A DNA stretch of 64,000 nt, from NCBI GenBank assembly GCA_942491975.1, contig CALOCY010000004.1, positions 372,001 through 436,000 on the forward strand, read 5' to 3'. The notes beneath the pieces were generated by a model. That model saw only the letters and a list, made by a program, of their open reading frames with translations. It did no database searches and had not been told where the DNA came from. The translations under genes were made by a program, and so were the position numbers. Positions 32,784 through 42,523 of this stretch are shown in pieces. The DNA comes from CALOCY01 sp942491975 (GTDB taxonomy: Bacteria; Bacteroidota; Bacteroidia; Bacteroidales; Prolixibacteraceae). Each line of letters starts with the position of its first letter. The stretch's first letter is position 1.

Positions 32784-34997
32784 CTACTCTTCTTCTCCGG
32801 GAAACACTCCCAATGCATTTTTTACCGTTGCTTTGTTCAGGTAAATGCTGGGTTCGTTGGAATACATCCATTCCGATTGGTAGATCTTTTCATCGGTCAC
32901 AATCTTCAGTTTGTATTCGTAAATAAGCGTTTTCCCTTCGGGAACGTACAGCGGACCGGCAGAATAAGTTGTTTCATCCTCGGCAACCTTCAACGGTGCC
33001 AGTTCTATCGTATTGCTTCCTTTCGGATCGGCATACTTAGAGCGCAGGATTAGTTCAACCACATACGCATTGGTCTTTTCCAGTACGCCATATGAAACAA
33101 CTTCAATATTCCGTTCACGGGTTCCGGTAGAACCGCTTGTGAGGTCATTGATTATTTTATCGAGACATGCATCACAATCTTTAACAGAGTATTCTACCCA
33201 GATACGTTGTGCCACTTGATCAATAAGTTTCGGAATTTTTGCCCCATTGATATTGGCACTGGCCAGCACAGGAATTTCGGTATTATCGAGGCTCCATGAG
33301 TAGATAAATGGAACAGTGTTGCCTTCCTGCTCACTCAGTACGAGTGCATGCAGGTATTTCATTTTCACCGGCATGGGCAGTTCATTTTTCCATTTCTGGT
33401 TGCGCCAGGAGTTGTTGGGAAGTATAATTTTACCAAACGTTTGTTCCCCGGCCAGTGATATCCGCAACGGGATCTGGAGTTCGGGCAGTTCACCTTGTGG
33501 TATCAGTGAGAAGCTTCCGGTCAGGTCAACCTCTTTCAGGGCAACAACCAAATCATCGGTCTCTTTGCTGGACATGGGCCATGCCACTTCAACCGGGTCG
33601 AAAATACCGGTTACCGTGGTTGATATTTTGTCTTCCGGAATATCAAACTGATCGCTGATGAATCCTGAAAGTGAAATTTTAGGTGTTTCATTTAACGGGA
33701 TAGGAAGCAGTCTTTCATACTTCTTTTTGTTGCATTTTGCATAGTCTTTGACCAGTTCTTCAACCATGGCATGCTCTTTTGTCCCCACATCGGGAGTTAG
33801 TGTAATATACATGTTGGCTGTCCCGCTCTCTCCCTGTTCATCGGCTGTCTGGTACAATATCTTTAAACCGAACGATTTTTCTGTATCCCATTTCAGGTTG
33901 TAAGATGACGGGAAGTAATAGTAATACCCCGAATTTTCATTTTTGTCGGGAAATATATCGGTATTGATATTGGTGATCTTATGCTTTTCACTGTAATCGA
34001 AATCAACATCCGAACGGAATGTCTCCCACAATGAGATGGCTTTATTTCCGGGCCCTTTTGCCCCTTTTTCAACTTGTTTTGGATCAAGCTTCAACGGTTT
34101 TACAAGCATTGCCGAATACATTGGCGTAATGGTCTTGTTTGTTGTTTGCTTGTTCGTGTTATTGTTTGTTTTCTTATCTGGCTGGGTGTTTTTTGCAGGC
34201 ATTGTATAACCGGTTATCATCATAGGTTTGAATTGGGAAGTGGTTGATGATTTTTTTGTCGGTTGTATAGTACGTTGTGTCGTTTTCTTTAGTGATGAAC
34301 GATCTATTGATTTTGTATAAAGAGCTTTATTTTCAATCACTTTATAGGTCTTTGTGGGAGGGATCAATACAACATTTTCTGTCGGGGTATCTTTTAATTG
34401 TGCGGCACTCCCAATAGGCGTAGGTTTAACAGCAATGATTACCCCTTCCTGAATATAGTCGGGCACGGTCTCTTTCTCTTCTTCCATAATAATGGGATCA
34501 GGCTGGTAAGCAGTTGTGCCTCCTTCTCCCCAATTCTTAGGCAACAGGAACAGGTGGGTCAACCCGGTGACGGCATTTTCACTTTTACATACCAGTAGCT
34601 TTAAGTAAGCCGACTCCAGTTTTTCATCTGCAGGTGTCATTTCAAAATTCAGTGGTATTTCGGTTTTGTCCGCGGTAAATTGCCGCGGGTCACACGTAAT
34701 TTCCCGTATCACTCTTTTTTCTGCATTGAGTATCGAAGCTTTTGCCCAGTTGTTGGCAAAGCCGGTGTAACTGACATTAACGGAAAGCTTGTTTTTGGTA
34801 TCGCCGGTTACGGTAACGCTTTCAACCGTTCCTTTCAATTTACTGGCACCAAAGAGCAATCCGATGCCGGTTTCTACTGCTGAGTTAACATCGTCAACTT
34901 TTTTTAATTGTTTCCCGTTCAAATTTTCCTGGGCATATCCGGGGAAAAACAAAATACAGGAGAAACAGAATAGCATTAAACAGGTGTATAGTTTCAT
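32784..34997 (-). CDS. Exported large divergent paralog P6, first gene of the cluster
   Basis: 737 residues with signal peptide MKLYTCLMLFCFSCILFFPG-YAQ. An N-terminal domain (about 40-165, VESVTVTGDTKNKLSVNVSY) looks like a beta-sandwich. A low-complexity linker rich in Lys, Thr and Asn follows (about 190-290, TQPDKKTNNNTNKQTTNKT). Then comes a region with GYYYYFPSSYNLKWDTEKSF, MYITLTPDVGTKEHAMVEEL and a C-terminal YEYKLKIVTDEKIYQSEWMY, which recalls the N- and C-modules of P1-P4 at low similarity. VEYSVKDCDACLDKI contains a Cys pair. It heads the unit; no clear promoter box was found upstream. Confidence 0.55.
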   Translation of the reverse strand: MKLYTCLMLFCFSCILFFPGYAQENLNGKQLKKVDDVNSAVETGIGLLFGASKLKGTVESVTVTGDTKNKLSVNVSYTGFANNWAKASILNAEKRVIREITCDPRQFTADKTEIPLNFEMTPADEKLESAYLKLLVCKSENAVTGLTHLFLLPKNWGEGGTTAYQPDPIIMEEEKETVPDYIQEGVIIAVKPTPIGSAAQLKDTPTENVVLIPPTKTYKVIENKALYTKSIDRSSLKKTTQRTIQPTKKSSTTSQFKPMMITGYTMPAKNTQPDKKTNNNTNKQTTNKTITPMYSAMLVKPLKLDPKQVEKGAKGPGNKAISLWETFRSDVDFDYSEKHKITNINTDIFPDKNENSGYYYYFPSSYNLKWDTEKSFGLKILYQTADEQGESGTANMYITLTPDVGTKEHAMVEELVKDYAKCNKKKYERLLPIPLNETPKISLSGFISDQFDIPEDKISTTVTGIFDPVEVAWPMSSKETDDLVVALKEVDLTGSFSLIPQGELPELQIPLRISLAGEQTFGKIILPNNSWRNQKWKNELPMPVKMKYLHALVLSEQEGNTVPFIYSWSLDNTEIPVLASANINGAKIPKLIDQVAQRIWVEYSVKDCDACLDKIINDLTSGSTGTRERNIEVVSYGVLEKTNAYVVELILRSKYADPKGSNTIELAPLKVAEDETTYSAGPLYVPEGKTLIYEYKLKIVTDEKIYQSEWMYSNEPSIYLNKATVKNALGVFPGEEE

Positions 34998-35266
34998 GAT
35001 AAAAGGGAATTATAAGTTTGGTTTTTGATTAATGGAAATAGTAATTCTTCCAGAGTTTTAAGAGGTTTCCAGAGGTGCATTGATGACATGCACATAAACG
35101 ATATTTTTTGAAATAGCATGGTCATAGAATCGAAAAATGACAAATATCATTCCAAAAAATGTGATCAACGAAGTTTGCCCTATCCGATTTAACACATAAA
35201 GTTATGGAAAAAGCAGTACAAATAAAAGATAAGATTGATTATTTTATCGTTAACTAAGGCAGTTAG
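34998..35266. other. Gap between histidine kinase and paralog cluster
   Basis: About 270 bases, AT-rich. No TTG-N19-TAnnTTTG promoter, terminator or gene could be identified on either strand. It must contain the start of the cluster transcript unless that transcript begins in the kinase gene. Confidence 0.4.
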
Positions 35267-37336
35267 TTATACAATTTTCAGGTAATTATCGGCCTTTTCA
35301 ATTTTGAAAGCGAAGAAAAAGGTGGATCCGACACCTACTTCTGATTTGAAATCGAGCTCAGAATCCAGTTTGTTGGCATAGTATTGTGCAATGGATAATC
35401 CCAATCCTGTCCCTTCGTAGTTGCGGGATTTTTGGTTGTCGAGTTGATGAAAGCGCATAAAGACAGACTCTTTTGATTCTTCCGGGATTCCGATACCTGT
35501 ATCGTGCACAAAAAATTCAATATAGTTGTCTTCCCTGACTTTATATCCGAATTCTATTTCCCCTTTGCTGGTAAACTTTAGTGCATTCCCTATCAGATGG
35601 TTCAATATTTCACGTAAAAGTTGACCATCGGTGTAAATGGCAAAATTGGGATTGTTATTTTGGGTTGTGAGAATAAGTTTAATATCGGGTTTCTCAAGTT
35701 TATTTTTTTGATGGGTAAAGTTGCGGTAAAGCTCACCCATAAGCTGATTGATCTTGAAGTATGACCTGTCTACTTCAATTTGGTCGGTTTCAATTTTTGA
35801 AAGGCTGATCATATCACTGATAAGCGACATCAGCTGTTCCCCGTTAGAGATGATAATATTTACAAATTTTTCCCGGTCAACTTTGTTAAAATCATCGGCC
35901 ATCAGCATTCGGGCAAATCCGATTATGGCATTCATCGGGGTGCGTATTTCATGAGAGAGGTTCGAGAGGAACGCTGATTTCAACTGATCGGCTTCTTCGG
36001 CTTTATTTTTGGCCTCTTCAAGTTTTTGTTCGGCCAGTTTTCGGGTGGTGATATCGCGGGCCAGCGAAATCACCGAGTGGTCGTTGAGTTTTACCATTCG
36101 CATTTCGAAGAGCATGGTGCCGTGAGGTGTCTCAAATGCATACTCAATGGTTTCGGTGGTGTCAAACTTTATGACGTTTTGAATGGACTGGTAAATAACC
36201 CGGGTCATTTTTTCGGAGAAGCCTACTTCCATAATTGAACTTCCGATGATTTTTTCCGGGTTCATTTTGACCATTTCCTGTTGTTTGGCAACATAATCGA
36301 CATAGATGCCGTCTTTATCAATCACAAAATAGATGTCGGGGACAGCTTCGAGCAGTGCTTTATTTCGTTGTTCACTTTCCGAAAGCTTTTCGATATGTTG
36401 TTTCAAGACAGTTATGTCCTGAAACAGCCCTATGATAATGTTCTTTTCCGGACTGATTTGGGTTATGGTAAACCAATGATCCATATGTTTCAGGAAAACT
36501 TCTGTGTTTCTCTTTTTTCGCTGTACAAAGAAATTGCGCCAATTAAAACTATCCCTGAACAGGTTGGGGAATATATCTTCAGCATGTTTGCCTGTAATTT
36601 TACGAGCTGATATCCTGAATGTCTTTTCAAACAGTTTGTTTACCTTTTTTATGCGAAGATTGCTAATCTCATCATGTTCGTCCCGGAGTATTTCCAATAC
36701 AATAACTCCCTGGTTAAGGTTTTTTAGTGAGAAATCGACCCTGTTTTTTAGCCGCTGGTACTTGCTGTTGATAAGGTTGAATTGCCGTTTAAAATTGAAA
36801 AAGATCAACCATGCAAACAGGGTGGTGAGCAACATTGCTGCAACAGGGTTTAGCCTGTTGCCAAAATCGGCCCATTGCAGCTTTAAAAGCAGGTCGGTCT
36901 TTTCAGCAATAAAAACATGGGCAATCAGGGAGGTTATAGCAATGGCACAAAAAATAAGGATGCTTCGAACCCGTTCGGCAAAAATGAGCATAAAGATTGT
37001 GCCTGCAATAAGGGTGTAAAGAACAATATAAAAAGATGACTGTGGCGGATAAAGGGCGTGGTCGGTTGAGATCAGATAAAAATAGACAGGTATCGGGATC
37101 AGGTAAATGACTTTAATGGCTTTGTTCAGGTGTCCTCTCAGCACAAACTGAATGGTAAGTAAAAAGATGGATATAAGTGATAAAAAACCCGGCAGGCAAA
37201 TCCTTGAAAGCTTTACATAGATTGTTTTGGCTATAATTACACCAATAATGATACCCAACAAAGAACCCAGTAACAGGGAGATGGCTTTTCGTTTGTCAAT
37301 ATCAATTTTATATTTTTTGAGAAAATTGTCAATCAT
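35267..37336 (-). CDS. Membrane-bound PAS sensor histidine kinase
   Basis: 689 residues. About six transmembrane helices (residues about 18-180), then two PAS domains (about 200-310 and 325-440, the second with LLEAVPDIYFVIDKDGIYVD), then HisKA with FLSNLSHEIRTPMNAIIGF (phospho-accepting His462) and an HATPase domain with NHLIGNALKFT, DTGIGIPEES and GTGLGLSI. There is no receiver domain and no response regulator next to it. It lies 270 bases upstream of the exported-paralog cluster on the same strand, so it may control that cluster, but this is only positional inference. Confidence 0.9.
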   Translation of the reverse strand: MIDNFLKKYKIDIDKRKAISLLLGSLLGIIIGVIIAKTIYVKLSRICLPGFLSLISIFLLTIQFVLRGHLNKAIKVIYLIPIPVYFYLISTDHALYPPQSSFYIVLYTLIAGTIFMLIFAERVRSILIFCAIAITSLIAHVFIAEKTDLLLKLQWADFGNRLNPVAAMLLTTLFAWLIFFNFKRQFNLINSKYQRLKNRVDFSLKNLNQGVIVLEILRDEHDEISNLRIKKVNKLFEKTFRISARKITGKHAEDIFPNLFRDSFNWRNFFVQRKKRNTEVFLKHMDHWFTITQISPEKNIIIGLFQDITVLKQHIEKLSESEQRNKALLEAVPDIYFVIDKDGIYVDYVAKQQEMVKMNPEKIIGSSIMEVGFSEKMTRVIYQSIQNVIKFDTTETIEYAFETPHGTMLFEMRMVKLNDHSVISLARDITTRKLAEQKLEEAKNKAEEADQLKSAFLSNLSHEIRTPMNAIIGFARMLMADDFNKVDREKFVNIIISNGEQLMSLISDMISLSKIETDQIEVDRSYFKINQLMGELYRNFTHQKNKLEKPDIKLILTTQNNNPNFAIYTDGQLLREILNHLIGNALKFTSKGEIEFGYKVREDNYIEFFVHDTGIGIPEESKESVFMRFHQLDNQKSRNYEGTGLGLSIAQYYANKLDSELDFKSEVGVGSTFFFAFKIEKADNYLKIV

Positions 37337-37578
37337 TCAAAATAAGTACTAAATCTGCTGGCTTGGTTTTCCATAATAGATGGGACACCTATATTCAGCA
37401 TTAAAAATAGTTATTTTTCTCTCTTTATGGCAACAGATTGGTTTTTTATAATATTTTTTTCAAAGTCTGATATTTATTAGGATTTCTCTTTATGCTAATT
37501 TCTAGTTTTGTGCAGAAGATCTTGTTTTTGACTTAAACAGAACAAATTATAATACATAACCTTATAAAAACAGAAGTT

Positions 37579-39216
37579 ATGCCAAAAGGATTTTTTGACG
37601 TACCGATTGCTAAGAATGAGCCTATTTTAAGTTATGCCCCGGGGACTCCTGAGAGAGCTGAACTGAAGGCTGTGATCAACGAAATGCGTTCGAAAGAAGT
37701 AGAGATACCAATGACAATTGGTGGTAAAGAGGTAAAAACGGACAAGAAAGCCCGCATGTTTCCTCCTCACGAGATCAAACATACACTGGGCCATTACTAT
37801 CAGGGCGATGCTTCTCATGTGAATATGGCTATTGACGCTGCTCTTGCTGCTAAGAAAGAGTGGGCTGAGATGTCATGGCAACACCGTGCATCCATATTTT
37901 TGAAAGCGGCAGATCTGTTGGCAGGTCCTTATCGTGCAAAAATGAATGCTGCAACGATGCTTGGACAATCTAAAAATGCTTTCCAGGCAGAAATTGACGC
38001 AGCTTGCGAATTGGCCGATTTCTTCCGTTTTGGAGTGAAATGTATGACTGATATATACAAAATGCAACCCGAATCGGCTAAAGGAATGTGGAATTACAAT
38101 GAGTTCCGTCCGTTGGAAGGATTTGTATTTGCACTGACCCCATTTAACTTTACTTCAATTGCAGGTAACCTTCCTGCAGCACCTGCCATGATGGGTAATG
38201 TGTGTGTATGGAAACCTTCAAAAACTGCGGTTTATTCAGCAGGGGTTATCATGGAAGTATATAAAGAGGCAGGGGTGCCTGACGGCGTAATCAACCTCGT
38301 ATTTGCTTCAGGCCCTGTAGCTGCTGATGTTATTCTTAAACATCCTGATTTTGCAGGTATTCACTTTACCGGTTCTACAGGTGTATTCCAGAGTGTATGG
38401 AAAACAATCGGTGAAAATATTTACAACTATAAAACATATCCGCGTATTGTTGGTGAAACCGGTGGTAAAGATTTCATCTTTGCCGATGGGACAGCCAATA
38501 CTAAAGCATTGGCTACAGCTATCGTTCGTGGTGCATTCGAGTATCAGGGACAGAAATGTTCGGCGGCCTCACGTGTTTATATCCCCGAAAGTATTTGGGA
38601 AGAAACATGGGCTGAGACAGAAAGACAGCTTAAAGAGGTTAAAATGGGGCCTCCCGAAGACTTCACCAACTTTGTAAATGCGGTAATTGACGAATCGGCA
38701 TTCAATAAAATGAAAGAAGCCATCGATGAAGCCAATGCATCTCCTGATGCAGAAGTGATTTTTGGCGGGAAATATGATATGAGTGTGGGGTATTTTGTTG
38801 AGCCTACTGTTATCCGTGCCAAGAAACCCGATTACAATACAATGGAAGAGGAGTTGTTTGGCCCGGTACTTACGCTGTATGTATACAAAGACGAAGAGTT
38901 GGACAAAACACTTGAGATTCTTGATACCACTTCGATTTATGCGTTGACCGGAGCTGTATTCTCACAATGTCGTTACAGTATTGAGAAAATTACCAAACGT
39001 TTGGAAAATGCTGCGGGCAACTTCTACATTAACGACAAACCAACCGGTGCAGTTGTAGGGCAACAGCCATTTGGTGGTGCGCGCGGATCGGGTACAAACG
39101 ATAAGGCAGGTTCTGTATTTAACATGCTGCGTTGGACGTCAATCCGTACCCTTAAGGAGACATTTGTGCCGGCAGAGCACTTTATGTATCCCAGTTTCCT
39201 CCCGGAAAATGAATAA
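37579..39216 (+). CDS. pruA: L-glutamate gamma-semialdehyde (1-pyrroline-5-carboxylate) dehydrogenase
   Basis: 545 residues, aldehyde dehydrogenase superfamily, long form typical of type 1 P5C dehydrogenase. The catalytic Cys327 is in YQGQKCSAASR and the general base Glu293 in IVGETGGKDF; FALTPFNFTSIAGNLPAAPA and HFTGSTGVF bind NAD+. It converts glutamate semialdehyde to glutamate, completing proline breakdown begun by the proline dehydrogenase at 5634-6545. It is cytoplasmic and followed by a terminator. A TAGTTTTG box at 37503-37510 may be part of its promoter, without a clear -33 element. Confidence 0.93.
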   Translation: MPKGFFDVPIAKNEPILSYAPGTPERAELKAVINEMRSKEVEIPMTIGGKEVKTDKKARMFPPHEIKHTLGHYYQGDASHVNMAIDAALAAKKEWAEMSWQHRASIFLKAADLLAGPYRAKMNAATMLGQSKNAFQAEIDAACELADFFRFGVKCMTDIYKMQPESAKGMWNYNEFRPLEGFVFALTPFNFTSIAGNLPAAPAMMGNVCVWKPSKTAVYSAGVIMEVYKEAGVPDGVINLVFASGPVAADVILKHPDFAGIHFTGSTGVFQSVWKTIGENIYNYKTYPRIVGETGGKDFIFADGTANTKALATAIVRGAFEYQGQKCSAASRVYIPESIWEETWAETERQLKEVKMGPPEDFTNFVNAVIDESAFNKMKEAIDEANASPDAEVIFGGKYDMSVGYFVEPTVIRAKKPDYNTMEEELFGPVLTLYVYKDEELDKTLEILDTTSIYALTGAVFSQCRYSIEKITKRLENAAGNFYINDKPTGAVVGQQPFGGARGSGTNDKAGSVFNMLRWTSIRTLKETFVPAEHFMYPSFLPENE

Positions 39217-39245
39217 GGAACAATAATCCGACAGCTTCAGATAAG

Positions 39246-39280
39246 GAGAGAGGCCACAATTGTGTGCTTCTCTTTTTTTT
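39246..39280 (+). terminator. Terminator after pruA
   Basis: GAGAGAGGCCACAA pairs with TTGTGTGCTTCTC (imperfect) and eight T follow. Confidence 0.8.
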
Positions 39281-39444
39281 ATACATCTAAAGCACTATTT
39301 TTGTAGTAAGCCGTATCCGGTTTATAAAACGTTGATTTTGTGTTTTCCTTTTATATCAGGCATCGAATCTTTGATCAAAAAGTATGGTGTGCCAAAACAT
39401 AAAAATAGACAGGCTTTATTTACAGGGTAAGTAAAACAGATACA

Positions 39445-39747
39445 TTGAAGCAAAAAATTAAACATACGGGACTCTCCCTTTTCAGAAACAAGTATTTCTG
39501 GGCATTTTTGTTTTTTATTACATGGATTATGTTTTTTGATAACCATAGTCTGGATAAAAAGATAGAAAATGGACGCAAATTAAAGCAACTCCGCAAGGAT
39601 GTGGTTTACTACAAAGAGAAAATTAAAAATGATCGGGAGAAACTGCATGAACTCACCTCAGACAAAGAGAATATAGAACGGTATGCAAGAGAGCAATACC
39701 TGATGAAAAAGGCCGATGAAGATATATTTGTAGTGATTGAAAAATAG
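39445..39747 (+). CDS. Septum formation initiator family protein (DivIC/FtsB-like)
   Basis: 100 residues from a TTG start (no in-frame ATG upstream). A short cytoplasmic tail, one transmembrane helix (about 17-35, YFWAFLFFITWIMFF) and a periplasmic coiled coil (ENGRKLKQLRKDVVYYKEKI) followed by YAREQYLMKKADEDIFVV, the conserved end of DivIC/FtsB. These proteins form the FtsL-FtsB-FtsQ complex of the divisome. TATTTTTG at 39296-39303 may be a -7 box. No other division gene is near. Confidence 0.85.
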   Translation: MKQKIKHTGLSLFRNKYFWAFLFFITWIMFFDNHSLDKKIENGRKLKQLRKDVVYYKEKIKNDREKLHELTSDKENIERYAREQYLMKKADEDIFVVIEK

Positions 39748-39846
39748 TGATTTTCAGCCTTTTGTATTTTCTGTTTTACAGTGTTATCTTCTCAAAAGAT
39801 TTTGTGATTATACAATGATTTTCTTATATTGCTGTATATAAACGGG

Positions 39847-40440
39847 ATGGGTATGGATTTGGATTTGGACATTTTTAAGATACAGAGCAATAATATTTCT
39901 CCTCAAAGGGGAAGGATACTTATTGCCGAGCCATTTCTTCCGGGCAGCTATTTTAATCGTGCCATTGTGTTGTTGGTTGAGTACTCTGATGAAGGCGCTG
40001 TTGGTTTTATTCTGAATAAACCTGTTGATTTTCCCATTAATAATTTTTATGAAGAATTTCCGGATTTTGATGCAAAAGTATATGTCGGAGGCCCTGTAAA
40101 TCCTGATTACCTTTACTTTGTCCACACATTGGGGGAACGTATTCCCGGAAGTATTAAGGTGATGCATAATTTGTACTGGGGTGGGAGTTTTGATGTATTG
40201 AAAGAGTTGGTGCGGGATAAGAAGATAACTGCATCAGATGTTCGTTTCTTTTTGGGGTATTCGGGGTGGACATCGGGGCAGTTGGAAGAGGAGATTGAAG
40301 AAGACTCATGGCTGATTGCGCCAATTAAGGTGTCCCACGTAATGCAAAGTCCGGATCATTTTTGGATAGAAGCAGTAAAATCGCTTGGAGGCAAATACCG
40401 CTTGTGGGAAAATTTTCCTGAAAACCCGACAATGAATTAA
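39847..40440 (+). CDS. YqgE/AlgH family protein (DUF179)
   Basis: 197 residues if started at the ATG at 39847 (ATG at 39853 equally possible; the TTG at 39829 less so). GRILIAEPFLPGSYFNRAIV and GFILNKP, then VYVGGPV, GGSFDVLKEL and FFLGYSGWTSGQLEEEI are hallmarks of UPF0301/YqgE, a widespread cytoplasmic protein of uncertain role, reported as a transcriptional regulator in some species. It converges with the aminotransferase gene 14 bases away. Confidence 0.88.
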   Translation: MGMDLDLDIFKIQSNNISPQRGRILIAEPFLPGSYFNRAIVLLVEYSDEGAVGFILNKPVDFPINNFYEEFPDFDAKVYVGGPVNPDYLYFVHTLGERIPGSIKVMHNLYWGGSFDVLKELVRDKKITASDVRFFLGYSGWTSGQLEEEIEEDSWLIAPIKVSHVMQSPDHFWIEAVKSLGGKYRLWENFPENPTMN

Positions 40441-40454
40441 CCGGTTGTCTGTTA

Positions 40455-41261
40455 CTAAAAAACCGATTCATTTAGTTTTTCCGTCAGTAACCTTGTAACT
40501 TTATTCAGGTATCTTTTGGCGTGTACCCCTTTTACCCATTCAATTCCTGTCGCTGCAGAGGCAATAAAAATCTCATCGGCTTCGAAAAGATGATCTGTCG
40601 ACAACATGGTTTGTTGTACGGAGAGGTTTAATTCTTTAGCAATATCTAATAGTTTTTCCCGGATTACATCATGATAACACCCGCTATTGAGCGGTGGCGT
40701 GTAAAGTTGATCTTTATGGACAAGAAATATATTGGCCCCAATGGCTTCACACAGCTTATCTTCCTCATTCATGAGTATACAGTTGGGGATGTTATGTGAT
40801 GAACAGAATTTTTTAGCCATTGACCAATATATTTCGCTGCCGCATTGAAAATTTGACAAGGGGTGAATTGCTTTTTGTGCTTTATAGCAATCCACAATCT
40901 GTCCCGAACCGGACAATTCATAATAGCGCGAGGAGAGCGGTTCTGCACAAGCCAGCCATTGGTCGTTTTTATAATAGAGTTTAACGGAAGCCCCGAGAAA
41001 AAATTTATTTTTGTTGAGTAACCGTGCAATTTCCTGTACCAGTAGCTGGGGAGATGTAAAAATTTTTGGAAGAGCTATGTTCTGATAACCGGCAATAAAG
41101 TGAATTTGCTTAAGGTGTTCTTTCAAAAACTGAATAGTGTTTTCGGTTGAATGGAGGTGCTCATAATTTAACCCGGTTCCATTTAAAAGATTATTGGCAG
41201 AAAAGATGGGCTCATCCTGCTTGTGTAGGTGTCCGTTAAGCAAAACATAGTGCTGGTTCAT
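40455..41261 (-). CDS. Class IV aminotransferase-like PLP enzyme (4-amino-4-deoxychorismate lyase-like)
   Basis: 268 residues. Fold-type IV PLP enzyme: YKAQKAIHPLSNFQ holds the candidate Schiff-base Lys, EEDKLCEAIGANIFLV the cofactor-binding Glu region and FIASAATGIEWVKGV the phosphate-binding turn. Sequence details fit aminodeoxychorismate lyase (PabC, folate pathway) better than branched-chain aminotransferase, being short and divergent, but no pabB is adjacent in this window, so the substrate is left open. Confidence 0.75.
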   Translation of the reverse strand: MNQHYVLLNGHLHKQDEPIFSANNLLNGTGLNYEHLHSTENTIQFLKEHLKQIHFIAGYQNIALPKIFTSPQLLVQEIARLLNKNKFFLGASVKLYYKNDQWLACAEPLSSRYYELSGSGQIVDCYKAQKAIHPLSNFQCGSEIYWSMAKKFCSSHNIPNCILMNEEDKLCEAIGANIFLVHKDQLYTPPLNSGCYHDVIREKLLDIAKELNLSVQQTMLSTDHLFEADEIFIASAATGIEWVKGVHAKRYLNKVTRLLTEKLNESVF

Positions 41262-41353
41262 CAGGTTTGTTTGTTTAATCCACCTTTGTGTGCCATTTTG
41301 CGGAAGAGAAAAAATTTATAAAACACCAACCCTTAAATTTTATATTGTGCGAT

Positions 41354-42499
41354 CTATTCAAACATATTTTTCATCCTGCGAAAGAAATTCTTCTCTTCTT
41401 GCTGTGGTCCCTGCTTAAATGTTTCGCAGCTACCTATTTTTTCCAACATTTTTTTCTCTTCCAAAGTCAATTTTTTCGGAATCCACACATGCACACGCAC
41501 CAATAAATCTCCCCGTCCGTAGCCATTTACATCGGGTAAGCCTTTCCCTCTCAAGCGCAAAACACTTTCAGGCTGTGTGCCGGCTTCAATTTTTACTTTT
41601 ACTTTATTATCTACCGTTGGTATTTCGGCTGTTGCTCCCAGTGTTATTTCAGGAAACGATAAAAACAGGTTGTATATCAGGTTGTTTTCATCCCGGATCA
41701 GTTCAGGATGCTCTTCTTCCTGTATTAACACCAACAAGTCACCAGAAACACCTCCCCTGCGGGCAGCATTTCCCCGGCCACTCACATTCAGTTGCATGCC
41801 TTCACTAATACCTGCGGGAATACGTATGCTTATTACCTCTTCGCCACGGGTTACACCTTCGCCACTACAATGCCTGCATTTGTTTGTAATTACGCGGCCT
41901 TCACCATTACACGACGGACAGGGCGATGTACTTTGCATCTGTCCCAAAAAGGTATTGCTTACGCGTGTTACCTGTCCCGAACCATGACAGGTTTGGCACG
42001 TACTGTATGATGAACCTCCTTCGGCACCTGTACCACTACAATAATTACAGGTAATGTATTTTTTTACTTTAAGTTTTTTCTCAACACCTGTAGCAATCTC
42101 CTTAAGGCTTAATTTAACTTTCACCCGAAGATTTGATCCACGATTTACACGCTGATATCGCCCGCCACCACCAAATCCACCAAATCCACCAAAAGCATCC
42201 CCAAAGACATCCCCAAACATGGAGAAGATATCATCCATCGACATACCTGCGCCACTAAATCCACCTGCACCATTGCTCATGCCTGCATGACCAAACCGGT
42301 CGTAACGGCTACGTTTATCTGAGTTGCTCAACACTTCATATGCTTCAGCTGCCTCTTTAAAGTTTTCCTCGGCTTTTTTGTCCCCGGGATTTTTGTCGGG
42401 ATGGTATTGAATAGCCTTCTTTCTGTAAGCTTTCTTTATCTCCTCAGCCGAAGCATTCCGGCCAACTCCTAAAACTTCGTAATAATCTCTTTTGCTCAT
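41354..42499 (-). CDS. dnaJ: Chaperone DnaJ
   Basis: 381 residues, complete type I DnaJ: J-domain with HPD at 33-35, a Gly/Phe-rich linker (about 75-115, GGFGGFGGGGRYQ), four zinc-binding repeats (CNYCSGTG, CQTCHGSG, CPSCNGEG, CRHCSGEG) and a C-terminal substrate-binding domain. It stimulates DnaK ATPase and delivers unfolded proteins. It follows grpE by 24 bases in an operon without dnaK. Confidence 0.98.
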   Translation of the reverse strand: MSKRDYYEVLGVGRNASAEEIKKAYRKKAIQYHPDKNPGDKKAEENFKEAAEAYEVLSNSDKRSRYDRFGHAGMSNGAGGFSGAGMSMDDIFSMFGDVFGDAFGGFGGFGGGGRYQRVNRGSNLRVKVKLSLKEIATGVEKKLKVKKYITCNYCSGTGAEGGSSYSTCQTCHGSGQVTRVSNTFLGQMQSTSPCPSCNGEGRVITNKCRHCSGEGVTRGEEVISIRIPAGISEGMQLNVSGRGNAARRGGVSGDLLVLIQEEEHPELIRDENNLIYNLFLSFPEITLGATAEIPTVDNKVKVKIEAGTQPESVLRLRGKGLPDVNGYGRGDLLVRVHVWIPKKLTLEEKKMLEKIGSCETFKQGPQQEEKNFFRRMKNMFE

Positions 42500-42523
42500 T
42501 TAATCTGATTCGATGGTTAATTA

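Noticed and set aside
39322..39546. Minus-strand frame overlapping the DivIC/FtsB-like gene
   Set aside because: The plus-strand protein has a clear helix and coiled coil; the minus frame has no recognisable features.
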